DNA of 64,000 nucleotides from Bathymodiolus brooksi. Lineage: Eukaryota; Mollusca; Bivalvia; Mytilida; Modiolidae. Below, piece after piece: positions 1 through 12,600 of this stretch. The position numbers were made by a program, and so were the translations under genes. The first letter of the stretch is position 1. Each line of letters starts with the position of its first letter. The DNA lies in contig OY804579.1 in the NCBI GenBank assembly GCA_963680875.1, positions 36,999,804-37,063,803 of the forward strand. Direction: 5' to 3'. A model generated the notes under the pieces. It was not told the origin of the DNA. It worked only from the letters and a program-made list of their open reading frames with translations, and ran no database searches.

Positions 1-775
1 TCCAATATACACTACACAACCAGGTTCTCAAGTCAACAAACAAAGCAAAATACCTAGGTGTCACTATTACTATTGACCTAACTTGGAATCACCACATAAA
101 TAATATCACAAATAAAGCAAATGCATCTTTGAGATTTATAAAAAGAAATGTAAAAACAAACAGTATACAAACAAAAGACTAGCTTATAAAACCAAAAGTA
201 GAATATTGTAGTGTAGTCTGGGACCTCTGGCAGAAACAACAAATTAATTAAATGATGCAAAGAAGAGCAGCCAGGTACACACTAAATCAATACAGTTATC
301 AGAGTAGTGCAAGTGCCATGCTACAACACCTTTGCTGACCTACCCTCCAACAAAGAAGAAATCTAGCATCAGTCACCATGCTATACAAATTATAACACCA
401 ATTAGTTTCCATCTCAAATTTACACTACTAAGTTCCATCAAGAGATCACAAATTCATACAGCCATTCTCTCCCACAAATTATCATTTATACTCATTTTTC
501 CCTAGAACAATCAGGTTGTGGAATTCACTACCAAACCAGGTAGCTAATAGCCCAGACTTGGATGCTTTCAAGTCTGGTGCCCAATCATTCCTCTATTATT
601 AATATATTACATGCATGTTGTTTTATCCTATATAAAAAAAGAAAGAAAAAAAAAGTTTATTCGTAAATGTATATATGTTTACACCGGTATTCAAATTTGC
701 ACTTCCCTAGCATGCTTTCTAAAAAGTCTTCAACACATTGAAGTTTAGAAGTATCCTGTAGATGTAGATGTAGAC
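1..775 (+). pseudogene. Dead LINE reverse-transcriptase fragment (Jockey/CR1-like C-terminus)
   Basis: Reading from about 48, the translation gives KYLGVTITIDLTWN, ANASLRFIKRN, VEYCSVVWD, QRRAARYTLNQY and SVTMLYKL. These are the usual blocks at the end of non-LTR reverse transcriptases that share the 'KYLGV...VEY-S-VWD...RRAARY' pattern. In-frame stops (for example before LIKPK and after QQIN) and a 3' tail of short gtagat repeats near 760-775 show an old inactive copy, cut off by the window start. Confidence 0.75.
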
Positions 776-789
776 AAACAGTGCATAAA

Positions 790-1331
790 GGTCGATCCCT
801 TTATGACAATTGCAACGACCATGAATATAATTATGACATTAGTTCAGTGGGTTGGTATCTCTGAACACGCTGCATCGAGCTACTCCAATGAGAAACCTCA
901 AACATCTCAATAGAGACATATATTACAGAAGGGCCCGGGTGGCTCAATGAGTTAGGTAGTTGGATTTACCTAACAACTCATACAAGCCTATCACCAATAC
1001 GACGTGGGTTCGCTCCCGGCTTTGTAAATTACAAAAAAGGGTGCAATGGACTCGCAGCCGCAAGTGATAAAGTTTACCAGTTACTTGCCTATGGTCGGTG
1101 GTTTTCTCCAGCTTCTTCCACCACTAAAACTGGTCGCCATGATATAGCTGAAATATTGCTGAAAATGGCATTAAACACCAAAAATCAATCAATCTATCAA
1201 TCCCTTTATGACAATTGCAACGACCATGACTATATGACATTCGTTCAGTGAATTGGTATCTCTGAACACGCTGCATCGAGCTACTCCAATGAGAAACCTC
1301 AAGCATCTCAATAGAGACATATATTACAGAA
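790..1331 (+). repeat. Tandem duplication of ~135-bp flank around a SINE
   Basis: The stretch at about 795-930 recurs at 1201-1331, with shared landmarks gacaattgcaacgaccatga and acgctgcatcgagctactcc. The SINE at 930-1192 lies between the copies, and a second SINE follows the second copy. This looks like a local duplication after SINE insertion. Confidence 0.7.
930..1192 (+). mobile_element. tRNA-headed SINE, family A, copy 1
   Basis: The head contains a pol III box-A-like region (gtggctcaatgagttaggta) and a box B (gggttcgctccc). It continues through a body with 'gtttaccagttacttgc' and ends in gctgaaatattgctg...ttaaacaccaaa, followed by an A/atc-rich tail. Confidence 0.75.
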
Positions 1332-1394
1332 GACGAAGGACATCTACATTTCTTAGTGTGGGACCCGGATGGCTCAATGAGTTAGGTCGTTGTA

Positions 1395-1656
1395 GAGCCC
1401 GGGTGGCTCAATGAGATAGGTCGTTGGATCTAACCGCTCATACAAGCCTATCACCAATACGGCGTAGGTTCGCGCCCAGCTTTGTAAATTACATAAAAGG
1501 GTGCACTCGACTCGCAGCCGCAAGTGATAAAGTTTACCAGTTGCTTCCCCAGGGTCGGTGGTTCTCTCCGGGTACTCCGGCGTCCTCCACCACTAAAACT
1601 GGTCGCCATGATATAGCTAAAATATTGCTGAAAGTGGCGTTAAACACCAAAAATTC
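1395..1656 (+). mobile_element. tRNA-headed SINE, family A, copy 2
   Basis: Same layout as copy 1 with box B 'aggttcgcgcccagc' and tail gcgttaaacaccaaaaa. A ~30-bp stub of another head precedes it at 1361-1392. A short open frame across it is an accident of the SINE. Confidence 0.75.
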
Positions 1657-1731
1657 AAATTCAAATTACATTTCTTCGATTAGACATGCACACAAATGTG
1701 ACAGTGTTAAACCAGTTAATAATCACAAAAC

Positions 1732-2245
1732 CTTCCCTCCTTCAGTGACGAAAGAACCTTCCCTCCTTCAGTGACGAAAGAACCTTCCCTCCTTCAGTGA
1801 CCAAAGAACCTTCCCTCCTTCAGTGATGAAAGAACCTTCCCTCCTTCAGTGACGAAAGAGCCTTCCCTCCTTCAGTGACGAAAGAACCTTCCCTCCTTCA
1901 GTGACCAAAGAACCTTCCCTCCTTCAGTGACGAAAGAACCTTCCCTCCTTCAGTGATCAAAGAACCTTCCCTCCTTTAGTGACGAAAGAACCTTCCCTCC
2001 TTCAGTGACGAAAGAACCTTCCCTCCTTCAGTGATCAAAGAACCTTCCCTCCTTCAGTGACCAAAGAACCTTCCCTCCTTCAGTGACCAAAGAACCTTCC
2101 CTCCTTCAGTGACCAAAGAACCTTCCATCCTTCAGTGGCCAAAGAACCTTCCCTCCTTCAGTGACCAAAGAACCTTCCCTCCTTCAGTGACCAAAGAAAT
2201 ATAAATCAACAATACAAAACCTTCCCTCCTTCAGTGACAAAAAAA
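1732..2245 (+). repeat. 26-bp minisatellite, about 19 copies
   Basis: The unit contains ccttccctccttcagtgac followed by (g/c)aaagaa. Copies differ mainly at two bases (gacg, gacc or gatc). The array ends in a short duplication of 'aaatataaatcaacaatac' at 2198 and 2247. Confidence 0.9.
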
Positions 2246-2284
2246 ATATAAATCAACAATACAAAAATATACATTTTCGCTTCA

Positions 2285-2480
2285 ACTAAGAAAAGTTTGA
2301 AGATGCCAAAGGGGTACTGAGAAGCCGTCAATCGAAGAACGGCATACAATACAATGATCAAAAGAAAAAGGACAAACAATGATATATAAACCATTACATA
2401 GAAAACTAAAGATAGAGCAACACGAAAATAAAACCACTAAAAGCTAAAGGTGTACTCGGGTGGTCCGGAAGAAGCACACA
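2285..2480 (+). repeat. Dispersed repeat D, unexpanded copy 1
   Basis: Contains the landmarks 'tttgaagatgccaaagggg', 'aaaaggacaaacaatgat', 'agcaacacgaa' and 'actcgggtggtccggaag'. The same order of landmarks recurs at 4315, 26345 and around the 35-bp array at 50460-55690. It is a degenerate multicopy element with no recognisable coding. Confidence 0.6.
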
Positions 2481-3023
2481 CTTTCACAGAAAGGATATCA
2501 CAGTTCTTCTTGTTGCTTACTGAAAACTATCTAAGAAGGAAGAATATGTTGGTCGTAGGTCTCCACAATGTTGACATTAAGCTTTATCTTTACTTACAGT
2601 ACTATTATATACATATGCATGTGCATCTTGTGTTACTGATCAAATAATGGTCAATGATCTGGGTCACAGAGTGGTCAATGTTAAAACAACAGATGCGGGT
2701 TCGTGCACCGATACTCACCCCAAGTGTTTCTGACCACTAACACTCGGAGTCATCCATTTGTTAAAGTTTGAACCTGCCTATTAGGATGATCATTCATACC
2801 ATACATAATTACATTTCCATAATTCATTCTTAAAAAGTTTTAAAAGTTTGCCCAATAAAGTATATGCTAAACTTGGGACCTTAAAAGCTCAGACCTCATA
2901 AACCCTGGAGTCTTCATTATGCATGCTTGAATCCATACCTGTACCTATTTTGAAGACATCATAATATAAATGAGTACACTGGCACCATACATTTCTATAA
3001 AAACCTCTAGCCCTTTCCTACAA

Positions 3024-4265
3024 GGCACAGGCTACGAATACGACGGAAACGTATTCGTAGCCTGGGTTCTACAAGTACGACGGGCGGAAGTTGTGACTAA
3101 ATGATCAACCGGTTTCCGGACATGGACACCTATTTTACGGAAATTAATCACGTATTGCTAGCATCTAGAGGCTACGAATACGACGGATTTCTCGATTTAT
3201 TTAATTTTATTGTTTTTATTTCATTAAATGACAATTTATGAATTTTTTATATAATTTTCTGTTTGTAGTTTATTTTTATTCCAATAAAATCTGATGCATT
3301 GAAAAACTAGTCTTACAATACAGGATTAAGCCCATAGATTTTACTGGTATGAGTACTTCTCACACTTCCCAACACTAATTATTTTCAAAATGGACGACGA
3401 TGGTAGTGCGCTCCGTGTTGGAGCAAAGTATAAATCTTTTACAGATTTAGTGTGCCCTAAACAAATTCCAGCAGGATAATTACGTCCAACTTTATAAGCG
3501 TAGCTCAAGGAAGCTTGGTACAGGGTCCAAATATAAAAACATGGAAGTTGCAGAAAGTGCAGCAGGTCTTTTAATTTATAAGGAGTTGGATTATTCCTGT
3601 ATTAATGGAGGGAAACATTTTAGTTCCATTTCCAGCGGTCAACGCCCAAACACAAGGTAAAATCCCATATAATATACCTTAAATAAGTAAATGATCATCA
3701 CTTTGATTGCAGTACTTCATATTAAATTTGCAGCAATGTCTTCAATCATGTTCTGTATAGCAGCAAATACATGTTTTTAGAATTTTTAAGTCATTACAAT
3801 ACTATCGTAAGTCATATGATAAAACACACAAGTTTGCGCTTTTTGTATGGTACCATCTAAGATGTATTGGACTACGTTTTCTGGTTTTGCGCCGAAAAAA
3901 ACCTGGTGTTGCCGAAATTGCTTAAAATAACTTTAAACATTATTAATTTAATACATTGTATTTACCTATTGTCTTACTTGAAATTTTAAATTGTATTATG
4001 ATAATTCTTAAATTAAAAATATCTATGTATATTTTTTTCTTTAAACTTTATAGTATCACAGTAATGAATGTCTAAAAACAATATATTTAAGAAAACAAAA
4101 ATCTGTCGTATTCGTAGCCTCTAGATGCTAGCAATACATGATTAATTTCCGTAAAATATGTGTCCATGTCCGGAAACCGGTTGATCATTTAGTCACAACT
4201 TCCGCCCGTCGTACTTGTAGAACCCAGGCTACGAATACGTTTCCGTCGTATTCGTAGCCTGTGCC
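3024..4265. mobile_element. Mutator-like element, long TIRs, 9-bp target duplication
   Basis: The terminal inverted repeats are about 167 bp each (3024-3190 and 4099-4265) and nearly identical. They begin GGCACAGGCTACGAATACG and carry repeated GGCTACGAATACGACGG motifs that fold on themselves. The target duplication TTCCTACAA is at 3015-3023 and 4266-4274. Long TIRs with a 9-bp duplication are the signature of Mutator-like elements. The inside holds a transposase N-terminal remnant and otherwise AT-rich sequence, so it is non-autonomous. Confidence 0.85.
3390..3659 (+). pseudogene. Transposase N-terminal exon remnant inside the Mutator-like element
   Basis: ATG at 3390 opens MDDDG...KYKSFTDL. 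A small frameshift near 3450 breaks the frame, and in another frame it continues with QQDNYVQLYKRSS, GSKYKNMEVAES, LIYKELDYSCINGG and ends ...SGQRPNTR at a GTAAAA donor-like site. The F-SF-DL / Y..l.y.C..gG pattern resembles the N-terminal domain that precedes MULE/SWIM transposases. The catalytic part is absent. Confidence 0.6.
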
Positions 4266-4299
4266 TTCCTACAATGCCAATGGATAAACAGCCTTTGGA

Positions 4300-4520
4300 T
4301 AAATAAATGTTAGAGAAAACTGAAGGGGCAATCAAGAATGGACAATCTAGAGACACTGGCAACATTGGGTACACAAGACACAGGATGAAGACAAACAAAA
4401 CAAAAAACACAACATAGAAAAAAAAAAAGATGAGGAACTCGGACCCCAACAAAAACCGGGGGTGAATCCAGGTGGTCCCGAAGGGTAAGCAGTTACTGCT
4501 TCTTTGTAAACACCTGCCAT
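4300..4520 (+). repeat. Dispersed repeat D, unexpanded copy 2
   Basis: Order of landmarks: gaaggggcaatcaagaatgg, caacatagaaa, 'cccaacaaaaaccgggggtg', 'ccaggtggtcccgaagggta'. It has only a single copy of the internal motif that is expanded at 50.5-55.5 kb. Confidence 0.6.
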
Positions 4521-4864
4521 GTTACTCATATAGTATTTGACAGCACTATACATAACCAAACACAAATAACATACATAAGACATGAACCCCCTACAAACAA
4601 CCTAATGGAATTTCTATCCATTATGATGGAATTCCAAAAATGATATTGTTTTGATGAAGTTAAGTTGAACAGGTAAATCGGAATAGACGGAGTTATGTCA
4701 CTGATAAGATATAAACGTGCTTTAACACCAGCCCATGTAAAGTTTTCATTATAAAAATCATGTTTTAATTTTTTTATTAGTTCTAAATTCTGTAAAACCC
4801 CAAATCATCAGTTGGTTTCATTCTCCTTTAATTTAAAAACATCTACATTACTCATGATTTTCAG

Positions 4865-5042
4865 GATTAGGATTATGGTGTTTAATGCCGCTTTCAACAA
4901 AATTCAGTTATATCGTGGCGGTCAGTTTTATTGGTGGAGGAAACCAGACTACCTGGAGAAAACCACCTGCCTGTCGCAAGTCACTGACAAACTTTATCAA
5001 ATAAAGTTGTATCGTATACACCTCGCCATTAGCAGGATTAAA
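4865..5042 (-). mobile_element. tRNA-headed SINE, family B, 5'-truncated
   Basis: Reverse-strand copy: tail 'tttaatgccgctttcaac', body 'ttggtggaggaaaccag' and 'cactgacaaactttatc', ending in the acacctcgcc region. The tRNA head is missing. Confidence 0.7.
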
Positions 5043-5049
5043 CTCATAA

Positions 5050-5276
5050 GGGGCCGTCGTGGCCGTGATCATATGGTAGTTGGATTTACAACTACCTATG
5101 CAACCTGTGCCTATATAACCACTGATGTTGTTGGTTCGAATCCAGCTCAGGGCAGGTGTACAACATTATATGATAAAGTTTGTTGGTGACTTGTGGAAGG
5201 TCAGTGGTTTTCTCCTGTTTCCGCCACGATATAACTGAAATATTGTTGAAAGTGGCATTAAACACCATAAAACCAT
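5050..5276 (+). mobile_element. tRNA-headed SINE, family B
   Basis: The head 'ggccgtcgtggccgtgatca' starts a tRNA-like region with box B 'ggttcgaatccagc'. The body has 'gataaagtttgtt' and the tail atataactgaaatattgttg...ttaaacaccat. A further tail fragment of the family sits at 5322-5385. Confidence 0.8.
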
Positions 5277-5385
5277 TAAAAAATCAAATTTTAATACCAT
5301 TCAGTTGCTGGTTTCTTCCATCCATAAAACTGACGTCCATAATATAAATGAAATATTGCTGAAAAAGGTGTTAAACATCCATAAA

Positions 5386-5851
5386 CAAAATATATTGCAT
5401 GTTATGAAAATAACAAAAGCTGTACCAAAATACAAGTTTATTTTTTGTTGCTGTAATAAGTTTTCATTGAAAACAATTCTTCTTCTTCCATTAAAGTGCA
5501 GGGCTGCCGCAACAGCATCTTCACACTGAATTAATGGATATCTTTAAGATATATAATGTTCTGCACATTAAATGCATACAAACTATCGTTTAGTTGTTTT
5601 GTGAGAATGAAAATTCTCAGATCAATATCACATAAAAGGCAAAGTCTAAGACATGAGATGTGAAGAGTTGTTAATATCCAGGAGAACATATCAACGATAG
5701 TATGTTTGTATGTTTATCAAGGAATTCTCACAGTAACGTCAGTGACATCAATAATAAATTTTAGGCATATTGCAAAAACACCAATCACATCAGTACTGAT
5801 AAACATCTTACAGACAATACAATAGACATATTTTATTGCCAAGGTCACTTT
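5386..5851 (-). other. Probable TMEM94 3' UTR
   Basis: Sequence after the TMEM94 stop without coding potential. AATAAA on the minus strand occurs at 5832-5837, perhaps too close to the stop, and again at 5437-5442. A SINE tail begins at 5385. The polyadenylation site is not determined. Confidence 0.35.
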
Positions 5852-6645
5852 TTAGAATGGCGAGTTCATTCCAAGTTTTGTTCCAAAGTTCAGTCTCGTC
5901 CTTTTTTGATAACGTGTATAAAGTCTGAAATGATAGAAAAAGATATTTCTAATAGATTTTACTTCCGATCATGAAAAGCAATAATGGTTAATTCAGTGGA
6001 AAAGAATTAATCATGAAAAAGTTTTGCATATTTCAGTCAGACAATGGATGATAAAAGAGTGACGGATGATGGAAACATGACCTTTGTACATGTGAGCTAA
6101 AAAGTTGATATATGTTAAAAGTATGTTTGGTGGTAGTGGCTATCTTTGATTTCATCAATCTGTACAAAAAACTAATAACAGCTGTGTCATGAGAGCATGA
6201 TACGCTTATCATCCACCCAAGTTGTGAAACCTTAAATAGTGCCCATTTGAAAAAAAACTATGGAACAAATGGTCTTCATACTTAAAGAGTGCCCATTTGA
6301 AAAAAAACTATGGAACAAATGGTCTTCATACTTAAATAGCAACATTCTTTAATTAAGTGAAAAACCATTCTGTATAGAGTGGTACTAATTCCATATAAAT
6401 TAATTTTAGAGTCACATGTCATTTTATACGTGTTTTGATTGGTTTAAAAAGTTGAGGTTTTTTATTTGTCAATGAACGGAATCTAAAAATAGACGTCGTT
6501 CTCAAGGCGTTGCGTGCCGTTGTCATCAGGTGATTTTCTTTAAATGAGGCACCTTTGGGGTTATTTACATTTATTTCCAATTATTTGCCTTATTTTGAAA
6601 AAATAAATATATTTTTCAATATCATAACAAAAAAAGTTTGAATTA
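5690..6645. other. TMEM94 3' end and last intron, mostly unique sequence
   Basis: AT-rich, with no coding signal apart from exon 23. It contains a two-copy direct repeat of ~52 bp at 6233-6336 (landmark 'tgcccatttgaaaaaaaact'). Confidence 0.5.
5852..5924 (-). CDS. TMEM94: TMEM94 visible exon 23 (C-terminus and stop)
   Basis: 73 bp, phase 2 in. It encodes [19 protein letters not shown] and then TAA at 5852-5854. The KLGMNSPF ending is diagnostic for the family. Confidence 0.96.
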
Positions 6646-9600
6646 ATTTATATGGATTGATCGAAATTATTTGTTCGGTTCATTCGAAATAACCTCAATC
6701 AGGTTGTACACACTCTTGCTATGTGGGTTACACGGTGTGTACAACCTGATCGAGGTTATTTCTTCATGAACCGAACAAAAATTGCGATCAATCCTTAAAT
6801 AATATATAAAATTACATCAGATAGAGTAACAATTTCCACAAAGTTGTTATAATAAATTAAAAAAAAATATATGGCTAAAATTATGCAACAATAAAAATTA
6901 TATAATATTAAAAATATCTAAACGATAAAAACGATGAATGGAGTGTGTTGTTTTCATCATTTCGATATTTTTGTTTTATAACCGTGGCTCAACAAAAACA
7001 CATTCTCTGTGATTTAGCATATACATGTATTTTGTACTTACTTCATTTCGTATTTTTTCACCAGCTCGTTAACACCTATGATGATGACAGGAAAGCTGAA
7101 GCCTACTGCATATACTGCCGGGTGGATCCTTGAAAACGAGATTGGACTTTGATCCTTACTCCGAAAAAATATATCACAGACACTTACAATGATCTGACCA
7201 ACAAATCTGAAAATAATAAATAAATAAATTCAAAACTATGGGATTTGTAGATGTTTTAAGTAAATAATTGTTTTTTGTGCGTGTTGAATGAATTGTGGTT
7301 ATAGGTTGTTCCTAATTTTGTTGATATCAGTAGAATTGTTGATCATTGTTGTTTAAACTTTCATTTCATAATAACATGTTTTATGATAAAAATTGCACAA
7401 AATGCATGCACACTTTTTGACAAGATATCTGTGTAAATTGAAATAGCAATATTACTGCAACGATATAGTATTGAGAAAACCAGTGACAAGTCACTGACAC
7501 ACTTTATCACATAACGTCTGAGTGAGATTCGACCTCACAACGTTAGTGCTGATGGCACTGATCGCATAGGTAGTTATAAATCCAACAACCATACGACCAC
7601 GATGCCCCCCCCCCCCCCCCTACTGATAATGATTTAACATTATGTACACTTACACCAGAGGTACAACACAAGTCCACAATTTGTTTGTAGTTGGAGATTT
7701 CTGCCACAGATGGTCAAACCAATGGACAAAGCTTACAGAAATACTAACTGTGAAATGGATGAAAAATCTTAGAATTAAAGAAATACATTTAAATTATACA
7801 TTACATGAAACACAATAAAAAGAAACAGATTTAAATAAAATTAAAATAGAATGCTAAAGAGTGTAGATAAATTTTTAATATTTTTCCTTTACTAAAAATC
7901 ATCTCCTACAATAGACCTCATTTAGTGGTGTAATGGTCAACATGTCTGCTTCGAGTGTGGTAGATTGTGGGTTTGAGCTTTGGTCAGGTCAAACCAAAGA
8001 CTGGTTGGTTCAGAATCAGGATAATGTGTCCGAGTGGAGCAACATGCCTTTCAGAAGACTGCTATTTTAGTGAGCTAGCACTATAAATATCCAACTATAT
8101 ATGTCAAAACAGACATCATCATCATCTCATCAAAAGCAGCTTATTTTTGCCATGATTGATATAGCTGCAACAGTGCTCACTATGTGTTAAACAACAATCA
8201 ATCACTCATTCTTCTACAACATATGTATTATCAAGATAAAAGTGCATAAAATGATCTCATAAACCAACAAGAGATTGTCAGTGACTTGCAACAGGTCAGT
8301 GGTTTTCTCTGGTCACTCCGGTTTCCTTAACCAATAACACTGACCACCACGATATAACTAAAATATTGTTGAAAGTGGTGTTAAATACCATAACCCTAAA
8401 CCAACATATTTACATTTTAAAGAATAGCAAAATAGCACGAAAATATAATTTTAAACTTGATACAGCCTTAAAAAGCTGACAATAAATCATACTGTCATAT
8501 GTTCCACAGAGTAGTTGTTTTTTCTCATTGTTATTAAATTTTTGAGATAGAAATATGTACAGAAACCCTTGATAAATATATTGAACGTATACATCAAGAA
8601 ATGTTTGAATTTCAGAAATGTAATGTACATGCAGTGTTCTAGGATTTTTCTGCAACAGCAACTTTCCACGTGAAAGTGCATACCAAAAATTAACTTGCCC
8701 ACAGACCAAATTTACTTTCCCTAATTAATTCATTTTGTCGTTCGATTTAATGTTATTTAGATGAAAGACATTTGATCCAGTAATAAAGCTGTTGTGTTTA
8801 GCTAATGTAGGGTAATCTTTGCACAGTAGTATGATTAAAACATTTGATCCTTTTGGTTCATCATATTTGGACCAAAGAAATGAGTTTTTCAAAATGGAAC
8901 AAAAGAATGGTTCCTTAATATAGCATCACTATATATTTTGTCTCTTTAGTTTTTATCCGTTTTTTAAAAATTGCCATTTTTGAGAGGCATAGAACGTTAA
9001 CAATCTTTCCATATTCTTCTTTTTTTAACCTATATAAATATATTAAAGTAAGTTAAGATAGGATATAATATCCCAAGTGGGAGTGCTCGGTCATTACTGG
9101 AGGAAAACGTCTTTCCCTGACATTGGATGCGTTCAGAGTAGTTTCGTTGCACTATTGGTACCATAATTTGACAAATTAACTCTATTATATTTACCAATTG
9201 TACCAATGGCATACCAGTGGCTGACATTTTGACCAAGGGTAATTTATTTGGAACTATTGTGAATGTTTATAATAATATTTCATATTGCAGACCCCTGTAG
9301 TTTATCAAACGGATTGACAATAAAGCACACAGGCCAATTACAATATATTTGAATTTACTTAGAAAAGTGCAGGGATAAAAATTGCATGATTGTTTTCAAA
9401 ATAGAAAAACCTCATATTCCACGAGTTGAGGACTATGTACAGTACTTAGTTTCATTTACCATTTGAACACACAGGCAAAATAATAAATGTGCAAAATAAG
9501 CTTCAACTGCTCTTTTTAATCAAGAACTTGAAAATTTTCCATTTTATCCAGTTGCAGTGGGAAAATATATCCTTGCAAATCTTGCCGTGTTGGAACACAG

Positions 9601-12600
9601 GGACTTATTTTTACTATCAGTGTGTTGCCCACTGAAAAATCACATGTAATTGTTAAGTGGGTAGCACATTGATAGTGAATTTTCATTGGGAAACACATTG
9701 ATAGTAAACAAAATTCAGTGGGAAAAATTTAGTGGATGGGAGCACGTCCCTATGGTTGGAACTAGCAAAGATGTCGCCATTTTTGATTCATATGAATATG
9801 TGACTTACCAACGCTATGGTAGCCAATGCTAGCTATTATTGATCACAATCAGTATCAATGTCTTGCCAATGGTAACGTTTACGCACCATTGGCAGTACTC
9901 TGAATGCACCTATTGACAAACACATGTTTCCTTCCCCTAAACTATAATATCCCCTCGGACTGCTGACGACGATCTCATGTGAAAACATGATTTTAAATGT
10001 ATGATTCTTCATTTGTACAATTATGCAAAAGAGAAAGTTTTGAAATAATTTAAAATGAATTCTTCAATTCAGTAGTTGAAATTTAATTGCCCATGGACAA
10101 CAAAGGTTTGGAAATCCACTTTCCCGTGACCAAAATTCACTTGCCACGGGCAACGGGAAATGGGAATCCTAGAACACTGACATGTACATGTCATAAATAT
10201 GTTTCTGCTGTTAATTCATGAAATTTAAAATCTCACCAATCTAGTTACTTTACATGCTAATACACTACTATATAAACACTACAACAAGATGGCTTTGGCT
10301 TTGGGTTTATGGAAACCGTAGTACACTGAGAAAACCAATAACCTGTCACTGACAAACTTTATCACATAATGTTGTATCGAGTTCACCTCGCCATGAATGG
10401 GGTTCGAACTCACAACTTTAGTGGTGATAGGCACTGATTGCACTGGTAGTTGTAAATTCAACTACTATATGATCACGACCACAACGGCCCTACAACAAGA
10501 TGGTGATGTAATTAAATCATCCATCTACATTCTACAAACCTTCACGAATTTAAAATACTTACTAAAATACAGAACAAAGAAAAATGTAAAAACATTTTGA
10601 GCAATAGGTAAACTGTCACTAAAGTTGTCATACCAAAACTGGCTAGAATTTTGATTACTGGAATTAAATAAAATATATTATCATACAGATGACAATGAAA
10701 TACCAAAGATTTTTGTGTTAAATAATAACAATGTTAATCTTAAAATTATCAAATTAATTTTTCCACTCCTGTCATGTATCAGGCATTTCAGTAAGGGTGT
10801 ACTTTTACCTGCCTAAAATCGTCTCTTGATTTAAAAGAGTGTTGCATAAGATTTTTATGAAAATAGTTCAAATATTAATAAAAAGTATTGCCTGTTAATA
10901 GTGAAGTACTGATACACTTAAAAAATATTGAAATCCCTGATGTAAACAATTATTATAAATACTACAGTAACTTAGAAACAAATTACTTTGTTATCTACTG
11001 TTATTTTCTTGTCAGTTACTAATTATTCCTGCAGCATACTGCATTTAGCGCTAATAACTACATTGTATTCTGAAATATGCACATTGCAAAATTTAACTGT
11101 TTGAATTTGCTGCATAACTGAACGACACATTAATTAATAGTTATTTCATCATATGGACGCCACGTGAGCAGCTGGTTTGGGTCTAGCTGGATGTGTGCTG
11201 ATTTACAATGTCTGTTTTAATAAAAACCAAATGTATGACACAATTTAAAGTGGGATTTGTTAATTTGTTGATTATTGTATTAAAATGTAAATTGTCTGGC
11301 AAAATCGCAAATTTCTGCAGAAAGAGAATTTAATATCAAAACGTTAATTTAATTACCTGAATGAGTATAAATTACATAATGGAGCACCAGTTGTACAGAG
11401 TGAGTTCAAGGTCAAAATGTAACAAAATATGGCTACACAGGTGTATGGTAGAAAACGTAACAAGAAATAACACAGAAACTGTAACACCATCTGAAATACA
11501 AAAACAAAAAAATTATTATGTCTCTACAAACCGTAAGAGAAAGCACAGGAACTGTAGCACCATATGAAATACAAATTAGAGGATGATATAATCCTGTTTG
11601 ACTCACCTGGAAAAAAAGATTTTGTTTTACTATTGTATATTGTAACATATTTTAGACTTTGACCTAACCCCTTTGTATAGATTTTATGAAGAGTTTGCAT
11701 GCTTCATCACTGAATAATTCAAAATCTTATCTCACCTATGAATACAAAACAAATTGATTTCATACTATTGATAAACCTTATTGGTGATGTAATGGCTAGG
11801 CATGCTTGCTTTGAGTGTCATAGATCGTGGGTTCAAGCAATGGTCGGTCCAAACCAAAGACTACAGAATTGCTATTAGCTGATTCTCTACTAAACATTAT
11901 AAGTCACATCTCTTTAATTTGCAGGAACTTTGACAGACTGAACAGAAACATATTTTTTATTATGCGCAACATTTAGGAAAGTATTACGTAAAATGGCTAC
12001 TTCTTAATTATTTACGGGGCCGTCACGATCGTGATTGTATAGTAGTTGGATTTGTAACTACCTGTGCAATCCGTGCCCATCACCACTAAAGTTGTGAGTT
12101 CGAACCCCTTACATGGCGAGGTGTACTCAATACAACATTATGTGATAAAGTTTGTCAGTGACTTATGATAGGTCAGTGGTTTTCTCCGGAAATCCGTATT
12201 CCTCCACCAATAAAACCGACCGTCACAATATAACTGAAATATTGTTAAAAGTGGCGCTAAACACCATAAACCAAACCTAAACCAACTTTAATTATTTACC
12301 TGTTTGCTGACATATTCAGAATTTTTACTGGTGGCATTATTCATCACTCGTGGGTCTACTGGATTCCCCATAACAGTAAGACTTAATAATGGCACAACTA
12401 CAAATATCAGCCATAATAAATGCTGACTGGACATAACCGGTGGTAACAGGATTAAACTGGATAGAACCTGTGCCAGGCTGATTGACAGGTGGAAACATAA
12501 CATTAAGTAGAAACAATTTCGTTGTGACATCAGGAATGTACGAGCCTGAAATATTAAAATGTCAAAAAATATAAGTTGTCAACAAATGTCTATTCATATT

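Noticed and set aside
1424..1774. 116-codon plus-strand frame as a gene
   Set aside because: It runs through a SINE A copy into the 26-bp minisatellite; no independent coding evidence.
5050..5170. tRNA genes (box A/B matches here and in the other SINE heads)
   Set aside because: The matches continue into SINE bodies and tails, are degenerate, and do not fold into full cloverleaves by eye.
11020..11110. Candidate TMEM94 exon with acceptor at ~11075
   Set aside because: All frames contain early stops and no match; the required exon was found at 10563-10657 with correct phases.
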